Positions 34,338 to 41,247 of a stretch of 51,944 nt of DNA are shown here, piece by piece (the stretch's first letter is position 1; each line of letters starts with the position of its first letter). Source of the DNA: a virus. The notes beneath the pieces were generated by a model. It saw nothing but the letters and a program-made list of their open reading frames with translations, did not search any database and had not been told where the DNA came from. Location of the stretch: IMG/VR virus record IMGVR_UViG_3300042988_000794, positions 1 to 51,944 of that record. One strand, given 5' to 3'. A program made the translations under genes and the position numbers.

Positions 34338-36535
34338 TGTTCTTTATATGGTAGTTTACTAATAATAGATGAAGTTTTCTCCTTTAAGGAATCATAGTCG
34401 TCCAATAGTTTGCGATATTTATCTTCCATGTCTTTAAATTTACTGTTTGAAATTATATTTCCATCGTAAAAATTTCTATACTCATCAATAAATTTTCTAT
34501 ATTCTGTTATTTTGTTGGAGGAATTTCTAACTTTCTTAACATTTTCTTCAAATTCAGTTTTCTTATCAGTCATTAAGGTTCTTATATTGCGATTATTCCT
34601 ATCAATAGTTTCAACGTCCATTTCCATTTGTTTTTTCAACTGTTCGACCCTATCCACATTTTTAGAATGAACAATTTGAGATGATTTTATTTTCTCATCT
34701 TTTTCATCTTTTAGAGTTTGAAACATTGAATTATATTTAATGATTTCATTATTAATCAAAGAAATCTGTCTATCACGCTCCGATATCATATTTTGAATCT
34801 TCGTTCCTATCGAATTAAATTCTTTATCACATATTGATAATTCATTTTCCATTTCACGATTTAGATTATCTACCTTTGCTTTATTTTCAACTAAATTAGA
34901 ATTAAGAAGCGATATCAATCTATCACGATCATTTTTCAAATTTCTCATCTCTACTATAACTTTTAATTTTGCAGAATTTATTGCCGAAATACTATCCTCT
35001 TTTTCTTTAAGTAAGGTATCCATCTGCTTTTTGTTTTCGTTAAACTTTTGGTTTATGACAGCGATTTTACCATTAATACTTTCCAACCCATCAGCCCCAA
35101 ATATCAAAGTGTATAATTTAATTTTAATATCAGATAAAGTGGATTGATGCTCCTGGTTATTTTTACCCTGCTCAATAAGATTTAGTATTTGTCTCTCTTC
35201 TTCCTTTAGAGCATTAACAACCATAATTTTCTCGGACAAAATTCTTTCCAATTCCACCTTCTTATTGGAGTATGTTTCCGAAATTAATATTTTTTCTTTA
35301 TCTATTTCTTTAATTTTAAGATCATACTCAGAATTTAAATTTTCTACTGACTGTGAATATTTATTTTCTACAGACCTTAAATCTTTTTCTTTCTTGTCAT
35401 ATTCGGTGTTTGCATTTATTATATCATTTAGTATTTTGTCTGCCAAAACCTTTAATTCTTGTATCTTATTATTGTATTCTGATTTTATTTTTTGTGTTTT
35501 AATATCAAATTCTTTTTTGGAATTTTCACGAATAACTTTCACATTATCATCATGTGTTAAATTTAAAGCATTTATAACTTCTTTCCGCATCTTAATATAA
35601 TTATTAACATCTGCCACCTGACTTTTATAAGTATCTTGTATAGCATCTACATTTGCATTATGCGTTTTTTGACTCTCATTTAAAGATTTAAACGATTCCT
35701 CATAATAATCTTTAATAATTTTATCTTTTTTAGATTTGTTTTCATCTAACTTTTGTGTGTATTCTTTCAAAAACGCATCATATGAGGTTTCTAATTTAGA
35801 TATTTCATTTTTTACGGTTTCCTGATAAGATTCTATTATTTTTTTTAAATTATCTTCAAAAGTATCATGTAGATACCCCCCAGCAACTCGCGGATTTCTA
35901 CAAACACCTGGACTTCTCATATGTTTGACATAAACATCTATTTTTTTATGGACTAGGGACATATAATCGTTTAAATATTTTCTATATTCTCCACCATCTT
36001 GGGAATATGTCCAATTTCTCTCATTTAACTGTTTTAAAAATTCATCGTATTTTTTTCTATCTATATCATAATTATATTCGAAAGAATCCATTATTGGATA
36101 ATATAAGTCGCTATCTAACTTTTTTATACTGTTAAAGAAGTTATATTTAACACCGTCCGTCAAATAATTATCATTGATACTTTCTAACAGTTTAGAACAT
36201 CCTATTTTAAAAGTTTCCGCTTTTATAGAATCAATGTCATTTAAGTTGAAAAGTCCAGTTTTAGTATAGAAAATCATTTTTTCGTTGATGATTTCTGGAA
36301 TTTTTAGAGCATTGGTATTTGCTGGGGCAGCGGCACTTGGGGCAGCGGCACTTGGGGCAGCGGCACTTGGGGCAGCGGCACTTGGGGCAGCGGCACTTGG
36401 GGCAGCGGCACTATCTACCTTGGTAGCAATATTTTGTGACTTTGTTTTATTTCCATCAGTGTCTCTATAGACATGGGTGATTATACCAACTGATGCTATT
36501 ATAAGAAATGTTGCTACTATAGTTTTAATCTTCAT
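34334..36535 (-). CDS. Large membrane-tethered coiled-coil protein with SAAAP linker
   Basis: 733 aa. A single N-terminal transmembrane segment (about 6-22, IVATFLIIASVGIITHV) is followed by six SAAAP repeats (about 42-73), a mixed globular region (about 80-230) with two Cys in SPGVCRN and GCSKLL, then a Lys/Glu-rich coiled coil of about 430 residues and a short C-terminal helical end. It has the form of a long rod reaching from the membrane. It is followed by the CBM9-like protein (4-nt overlap). Role unknown; possible envelope remodelling, superinfection exclusion or lysis control, none proven. The Ala-rich repeat is encoded by GC-rich DNA in an AT-rich gene. Confidence 0.65.
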   Translation of the reverse strand: MKIKTIVATFLIIASVGIITHVYRDTDGNKTKSQNIATKVDSAAAPSAAAPSAAAPSAAAPSAAAPSAAAPANTNALKIPEIINEKMIFYTKTGLFNLNDIDSIKAETFKIGCSKLLESINDNYLTDGVKYNFFNSIKKLDSDLYYPIMDSFEYNYDIDRKKYDEFLKQLNERNWTYSQDGGEYRKYLNDYMSLVHKKIDVYVKHMRSPGVCRNPRVAGGYLHDTFEDNLKKIIESYQETVKNEISKLETSYDAFLKEYTQKLDENKSKKDKIIKDYYEESFKSLNESQKTHNANVDAIQDTYKSQVADVNNYIKMRKEVINALNLTHDDNVKVIRENSKKEFDIKTQKIKSEYNNKIQELKVLADKILNDIINANTEYDKKEKDLRSVENKYSQSVENLNSEYDLKIKEIDKEKILISETYSNKKVELERILSEKIMVVNALKEEERQILNLIEQGKNNQEHQSTLSDIKIKLYTLIFGADGLESINGKIAVINQKFNENKKQMDTLLKEKEDSISAINSAKLKVIVEMRNLKNDRDRLISLLNSNLVENKAKVDNLNREMENELSICDKEFNSIGTKIQNMISERDRQISLINNEIIKYNSMFQTLKDEKDEKIKSSQIVHSKNVDRVEQLKKQMEMDVETIDRNNRNIRTLMTDKKTEFEENVKKVRNSSNKITEYRKFIDEYRNFYDGNIISNSKFKDMEDKYRKLLDDYDSLKEKTSSIISKLPYKEQ
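36324..36413 (-). repeat. Six tandem 15-bp repeats coding SAAAP
   Basis: On the plus strand the unit is GGGGCAGCGGCACTT, repeated five times exactly with a sixth copy differing at its last base. It encodes an Ala/Pro/Ser linker on the minus strand. The near-perfect identity means recent expansion by slippage, so copy number is likely to vary between isolates. Confidence 0.92.
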
Positions 36536-36578
36536 ATTATCTCCTATTTCAGAGATTATACATTTAACTAAAAGTTTT

Positions 36579-37118
36579 TCAAATCATTAACATTATTAAT
36601 ACTTGAACAATACCTATTAATCCACCCAAATAAAAACCCAATATTTCTATGGTTTTAAATTCGTTATTTGCAACTTTATAAACCATATCTTCAAGTTTAT
36701 CTAAGTCAAAATTTTGTATTTTTTCTTTTACCATATTTCTTATAAACATATCTGTCTTTTGGGAAATCTGACTATCATTTCCCATTTCCTTCAAATACTC
36801 ATTAACAACTTCCCCAACAAAATCACCCAATATCGGGATGTTTATGAAATTTGTTATTGTTTCCGATATCTTATTACGACCACCAGCACCATTCATCTTT
36901 TTTGTTATATTTTCATAATTAACAAGTTCGGTTGATACTATATCGGCAATTCTTTCCGCAAGTTCTTCTTTTTTCTTCGGAATGAGTCCTTGCATACACA
37001 TGAATGGTTTTCTTGGGTAAAATAGCATTTTTATAGCAACAACATTTGTCACCCAACCTATAAACGCTGATATAAGAGGGATTGCCACACATTTGGCAAT
37101 TAGTACATAATCTATCAT
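36579..37118 (-). CDS. DUF445 (UPF0754-type) membrane protein
   Basis: 179 aa. The N-terminal membrane segment and motif AFIGWVTNVVAIKMLFYPRKP, then GLIPKKKEELAERIADIVS, and the C-terminal EILGFYLGGLIGIVQVLI are the family hallmarks of DUF445, here in a compact form with one transmembrane helix at each end. Bacterial members have a role that is not well defined; in this phage it is flanked by other membrane-anchored coiled-coil proteins with 4-nt overlap, suggesting a shared envelope complex. Confident on family, not on function. Confidence 0.85.
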   Translation of the reverse strand: MIDYVLIAKCVAIPLISAFIGWVTNVVAIKMLFYPRKPFMCMQGLIPKKKEELAERIADIVSTELVNYENITKKMNGAGGRNKISETITNFINIPILGDFVGEVVNEYLKEMGNDSQISQKTDMFIRNMVKEKIQNFDLDKLEDMVYKVANNEFKTIEILGFYLGGLIGIVQVLIMLMI

Positions 37119-37594
37119 AGTGTCATCTGTTCTTTAATAATATTTCTTTTTAAATTGGTAGAATTGATATCTTCCATTATTTGTTTAAAAACAAATTCTT
37201 CAAATGAATTCAACAACTCATTAAATTCTTCGATATATGCATTTGCCCGTATAACGGTTTCGGTATTTTTAGATTTTATGACTATTAATAAACTTTCAAC
37301 ATACCGACAAAAAGATTCGTCCATGAATGTAAAAGTTTTAACAACTCTATCATCTTTTTTATCGTCTTGGATTGATGCCGATATAACCATTTTATATCTC
37401 TCTGTTATGAAAAACCATCTTTCAACAGTATCGGCGTGTTGTTTTGGTATATCACCACCAACAAACTTCTGAACAGATTCTATATTCTGAAATCTAGAAT
37501 CCTCTTGTATTTTAGCGGCATCATTGCTAAACGCTCTTCTGAACGCCGATTCCAAGTAGTCACTCCACCTAATGAGAGGGTTTCTTTCAGTCAT
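37115..37594 (-). CDS. Unknown helical protein
   Basis: 159 aa, soluble, helical, with a Trp-rich start (NPLIRWSDYLESAFRRAF) and a charged end (VFKQIMEDINSTNLKRN). No transmembrane segment and no recognised family. It overlaps the DUF445 gene (4 nt) and the upstream coiled-coil gene (8 nt), so it is translated with them and is likely a cytoplasmic partner of that set. Confidence 0.5.
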   Translation of the reverse strand: MTERNPLIRWSDYLESAFRRAFSNDAAKIQEDSRFQNIESVQKFVGGDIPKQHADTVERWFFITERYKMVISASIQDDKKDDRVVKTFTFMDESFCRYVESLLIVIKSKNTETVIRANAYIEEFNELLNSFEEFVFKQIMEDINSTNLKRNIIKEQMTL

Positions 37595-38120
37595 CGCTAT
37601 TTTTTTCCTTAATTGAATCTATGAACGACTTCATTGAAAGATACCTAACATTATTCTTATCACTTGTAGAAATTTTTGAATTCATATCGTCAATGGAGGA
37701 AGACAGTATAAGTATCCTAATCTCACGTAACTGCTCTTTCTGCTGCTCCAATTTTATCCTCGCAACATTATAATCTTCTTGAATCTTATTTTTGGTCAAA
37801 TCTAAAAACTCAATATCTTTATCTTTTAAACCACTCTTAGATAATCTTTCTTTCTCTATGTCACATTCTACAGACATTGCCTTCAAAGACGAAATTACCT
37901 TTATAAGCTTATGGATAGATCTCTCAGTTTTAATAAGTTCAAACTTCAATTCACTATGAGCATCGGATGTTCCAATATATTTTCTACTTCTTAGGAACTT
38001 CTCACGAACCCAAAATAATCCATCATCAATTTTATCTTTATTATTCTTGTATAACTTTTGCGGAATCTCAAGAATAACACCAGCCGCACCTAGAAGAGCA
38101 ATTGATATAAATGTTAACAT
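37587..38120 (-). CDS. Membrane-anchored coiled-coil protein
   Basis: 177 aa. One N-terminal transmembrane helix (about 2-19, LTFISIALLGAAGVILEI), then a basic region and a long coiled coil (about 60-145). Its start shares one base with the stop of the previous gene (TAATG). The design is the same as that of its neighbour at 38120-38791, but sequence similarity by eye is low. Function unknown. Confidence 0.55.
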   Translation of the reverse strand: MLTFISIALLGAAGVILEIPQKLYKNNKDKIDDGLFWVREKFLRSRKYIGTSDAHSELKFELIKTERSIHKLIKVISSLKAMSVECDIEKERLSKSGLKDKDIEFLDLTKNKIQEDYNVARIKLEQQKEQLREIRILILSSSIDDMNSKISTSDKNNVRYLSMKSFIDSIKEKNSDD

Positions 38121-38791
38121 TAATTTCCTTTTTGTTGCTCTTTAAACTTACGGTATTTCTCTTTCATCTCAAACCTATTAACAATATTATTATTAACAGA
38201 CAAATCACTATGACCAGTATATCTTGAAACAACATCGGTTGTCATGGTCCCATGACCCATAACCGATATCTTATCTAGGTTTTTCTGATATTCTTCTATT
38301 TCATTGTTATGTTTGAATACTATTTGTGCTATCTGTGCCTGTGCCAATCTCTCTTTAAGGGTCGTTCTCTCATATAACTTTAGAGATTCTTCTCTGTTTT
38401 TGATAAGTGATTCTTTTTGTGTTATACCTTGCAAAGAAATAGTATGCTGGGACCTTTTTATGCCCAATTCTTGTTTATAGGACTCTCGCTCTTCCGTCGA
38501 TAAAGATTCATCATTACACGCGAAATCTAAAAATTCTATTTCGTCTTCCAACTTTTTAAGAAGAGATTTATCAACTGATAAACTTGCTTTATCGTTTCTC
38601 AGAGTTTGTTTCTCAGATTCATACTCCGCCCTTATGTTATCTTCGGCACTCCCCAATATCATACTCTGACCGAATTTTGTTCGTGTGAATCGGTTTTTCA
38701 CAGTATTCGTAACCGCTCTAACTGGAGCGGTGTTTCTCGCAAACCAAGCCGCCAAAGCACCACCACCGACTAAAAGCGTCTCAAGTATCAT
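38120..38791 (-). CDS. Membrane-anchored coiled-coil protein
   Basis: 223 aa. Hydrophobic N-terminus (MILETLLVGGGALAAWFARN), a basic segment (RFTRTKFGQSM), then about 100 residues of charged coiled coil (DKASLSVDKSLLKKLEDEIE onward), a short loop (GHGTMTTDVVSRYTGHSDLS) and a basic helical end. It overlaps the synthetase-like gene by 4 nt and the next gene by 1 nt, and is the first of the membrane/coiled-coil set. No family recognised. Confidence 0.55.
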   Translation of the reverse strand: MILETLLVGGGALAAWFARNTAPVRAVTNTVKNRFTRTKFGQSMILGSAEDNIRAEYESEKQTLRNDKASLSVDKSLLKKLEDEIEFLDFACNDESLSTEERESYKQELGIKRSQHTISLQGITQKESLIKNREESLKLYERTTLKERLAQAQIAQIVFKHNNEIEEYQKNLDKISVMGHGTMTTDVVSRYTGHSDLSVNNNIVNRFEMKEKYRKFKEQQKGN

Positions 38792-39480
38792 ATCTCCCCC
38801 TTTATTTTATTTTCTATTATATCTATTATATCGTATAAATATTTTTTTTCAAAATTTAAAATATTAAATCTATTGCCACTTCCATCACTTTTACTAATCT
38901 TTATATCATTATCTTTTATTAAATTAAAATTAATAACTTTATAGTTGCATTTAAGATAATCAAGTATCATAAATTGCATTTTACTTATGTCTCTATATTC
39001 ACCACTATTAATATCCCACTCCATCCCCCTACATATAACACTCTCCGACCAAATAGCATCTTCGTAGAAGAAAAACGGAATAAATTCTAGAAAAGATAAT
39101 GTATCTCTCGGAATCTCTTTTTTCATATCCGTAAGAATATACTTTTTATCAAACTTTATACCAATATCATCAAATAAAGCAGTCGTCTTATTTACATACT
39201 CCGAAACCAAATTACTCGGTCTTAACATTTCATATATACCACACCCAGGCTTATGAGAAGTTATATCATTTTCCCATCTACTATCCTTATTTGGATATTT
39301 TGTATGATTATTAGCATTAACAACATAGGTGTCATCATATCTTAGATGAAATTCCAATTTGTTTCTTTTTGCATATTCTCTAGTGTAGAGAAGACCGTAT
39401 AAATGACCTATATGAAATATAGGTTCCGGATTTACTGATAGAGCAAATCGTGCTCTTTTACTTTTTATCAAATAATTCAT
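38788..39480 (-). CDS. Truncated glutamyl-tRNA-synthetase-like (class I) protein
   Basis: 230 aa. RFALSVNPEPIFHIGHLYGL (11-30) contains an exact HIGH motif (23-26) in the GluRS/GlnRS context (RFAPSPTG..HIGH), followed by EFHLRYDDT in place of the family's 'ILRIEDTD'. VICRGMEWDINSGEYRDI corresponds to the 'VIRGEDhxxNTPRQ' block, and KISKSDG (194-200) is the KMSKS loop. The protein ends 30 residues later, so there is no anticodon-binding domain, as in GluQ-RS (YadB), but the zinc cysteines of YadB are not obvious. It would activate glutamate or another amino acid with ATP. Its acceptor is unknown. It follows a glycosyltransferase-like gene (23-nt overlap), without a good ribosome site. Family fairly sure; substrate unknown. 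Confidence 0.72.
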   Translation of the reverse strand: MNYLIKSKRARFALSVNPEPIFHIGHLYGLLYTREYAKRNKLEFHLRYDDTYVVNANNHTKYPNKDSRWENDITSHKPGCGIYEMLRPSNLVSEYVNKTTALFDDIGIKFDKKYILTDMKKEIPRDTLSFLEFIPFFFYEDAIWSESVICRGMEWDINSGEYRDISKMQFMILDYLKCNYKVINFNLIKDNDIKISKSDGSGNRFNILNFEKKYLYDIIDIIENKIKGEI

Positions 39481-40342
39481 TTTGAAAGGGAGTATTAAAT
39501 AATAGCGGCATATCGACAGTCCACTGAGTAGAGTAAATGGGACTGAATTCTTCGTTATTTCTGTATTGTTTTACTTTATAGAATAAAAAATTATACTGCC
39601 TAAAGCACAAATCATTCATAAAATTTGGAGAATTATATTTATTGATATACCAAGTTAAACAATCGTTATATGAATTTAAATCGTTAAATATGGAATAATA
39701 ATCAACAGTTATATGGTGAGTTTTTTTAACATCACCCTTATGCTCACACATATCATAAAAACTGCGAAGTTTCATATATCTAGGGTTATGTGACAAATAA
39801 TAAGAAATATCACCAAGTCCAGAGTCAACCTTAACACTGTCTGAAATCCGTTTACCAGACCATGTTTTAGTGTCCATTATATTTAAATGACTCAGCATGT
39901 TAATAACATTTACATAATAGAGATAGTTTTCTCCGGTATACCAGCGATAATATCCATGTTGTTGGTCCCAAATTTTGCCGACAAAGGTTGTATATTCATC
40001 TTTAATACTTTCAACTGTTGAAATAAAGTCACCATTAACAAAACAATCGCTATGTAATATATATAAATTATCTATACCATTATCCAAACAGTAATTTACA
40101 GCATTCGATTGACCGCTATCCTCATATTGGCCACCTTCTATAACTACTATCTCATATCTATCTTTAAATATATCCCTAATAACATTAAAAAATTTATTCT
40201 CATCGACTTTATTATATCTATTATCATTACTTGATATTATTATCGTTCCATTACCACTTATATTTTTATATAAATGATACAAACAACGAAGGAGCATGAG
40301 TTGCGTCCCGCTGATATAGTTTATAAGTATAGCATTAGTCAT
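39458..40342 (-). CDS. GT-A glycosyltransferase-like protein
   Basis: 294 aa. N-terminal ILINYISGTQLMLLRCLYHLY, strands IIISSNDNRYNK and EIVVIEGGQYED, SGQSNAVNYCLD, then DNLYILHSDCFVNGDFIS (about 92-109) with an H-S-D-C where GT-A enzymes have a DxD after the hydrophobic strand. The layout (Rossmann half, then acidic strand end, then helical C-terminus) suggests a family 2-like nucleotide-sugar transferase or a degenerate relative. It overlaps both neighbours (8 and 23 nt). Moderate confidence. Confidence 0.5.
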   Translation of the reverse strand: MTNAILINYISGTQLMLLRCLYHLYKNISGNGTIIISSNDNRYNKVDENKFFNVIRDIFKDRYEIVVIEGGQYEDSGQSNAVNYCLDNGIDNLYILHSDCFVNGDFISTVESIKDEYTTFVGKIWDQQHGYYRWYTGENYLYYVNVINMLSHLNIMDTKTWSGKRISDSVKVDSGLGDISYYLSHNPRYMKLRSFYDMCEHKGDVKKTHHITVDYYSIFNDLNSYNDCLTWYINKYNSPNFMNDLCFRQYNFLFYKVKQYRNNEEFSPIYSTQWTVDMPLLFNTPFQNELFDKK

Positions 40343-41219
40343 TGAATAATAATTGTATAGATTTTTCTATTTCTTGGAATGTCGGATGTCTATTGTTAAA
40401 AAAATGGTGTTCATTTGCTATTATACCATCGAATCCATTTTCTTTCAATCTAATGCCGTTACCGCTGACCAAACCTAATGCACCCTCAACCCCACCTAAT
40501 ATCTTTGATCCATATTTTTGCTTCATAGTTTTACACCAATTAGACCCATCTGAGGTGTTGTTCATTAATAATATGTCACACTTTAACTTTTTAACATATT
40601 CTTCAAAAATACCACTGGAATGTATGTTTGAACAATTAAAGGATTTATCAATTCTAAAAGATATCGGTATTACATATTTATTATCAAATCTATCTAAGAA
40701 ATCAAATCTACTCATGAAATTTTGAAATATTATATCTTGATACTTTAACCACTCATCGGTATCTTTTTTATTAAAAACATTCATACAGTATGGTAATGAT
40801 ATATTATTCTGCCCTAAAAAAATCTTACTGTATTTGTCTGTAAACGGATTAATATGGAATTCGGAACCATCTGTTACTTTTTCATGCTTTATCATTACAT
40901 ACCAAGGTATATCAGTAACTATATATTCATCTATTAAATTTTTATATTCGTCGAAATCTTCACATACTTTTTCTTCGAATATTTTTTCCATACCAAATGA
41001 AAATTGGTTTGTATCGGTGAATACTTCATTATTTTTGGTTTCATTAAGGATATGTGGGAAAAGAGAAGTTACTCTAAATCCAAAATCTTTACATTTTTTA
41101 TAGAAATCTTTATCTTTCTTTTTCCAAATGCTAATATTGGTAACTTTGAATTTTTTTAACAATTCTAATTCACGGTTATCAATTTCATTAACTCCCCACA
41201 CATGAATATGGAATAGCAT
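40335..41219 (-). CDS. Unknown protein, possible TIM-barrel-like
   Basis: 294 aa with alternating strands and helices (MLFHIHVWGVNEID, FKVTNISIWKKKDKDFY, FGFRVTSLFPHIL, YVIPISFRID, CDILLMNNTSDG, KILGGVEGALGLVSGNGIRL, GFDGIIANEHHFF), which suggests a beta/alpha barrel. I do not recognise a family or a catalytic motif. It overlaps the GT-like gene by 8 nt and starts 20 nt after a TATAAATG box. Grouped with the GT-like and GluRS-like genes it may act on the same substrate. Confidence 0.45.
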   Translation of the reverse strand: MLFHIHVWGVNEIDNRELELLKKFKVTNISIWKKKDKDFYKKCKDFGFRVTSLFPHILNETKNNEVFTDTNQFSFGMEKIFEEKVCEDFDEYKNLIDEYIVTDIPWYVMIKHEKVTDGSEFHINPFTDKYSKIFLGQNNISLPYCMNVFNKKDTDEWLKYQDIIFQNFMSRFDFLDRFDNKYVIPISFRIDKSFNCSNIHSSGIFEEYVKKLKCDILLMNNTSDGSNWCKTMKQKYGSKILGGVEGALGLVSGNGIRLKENGFDGIIANEHHFFNNRHPTFQEIEKSIQLLFND

Positions 41220-41239
41220 TATTTTATGCCTTTACTACA

Positions 41240-41247
41240 CATTTATA
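41240..41247 (-). promoter_or_regulatory. Weak late promoter candidate TATAAATG
   Basis: TATAAATG on the minus strand overlaps the stop of the polyserine gene and lies 20 nt before the next ATG. One mismatch to the late consensus. Similar boxes occur inside coding regions, so this is tentative. Confidence 0.25.

Noticed and set aside
38834-38841. TATAAATA on the plus strand
   Set aside because: It is within the coding end of the synthetase-like gene with no plus-strand gene after it; a chance match in AT-rich DNA.
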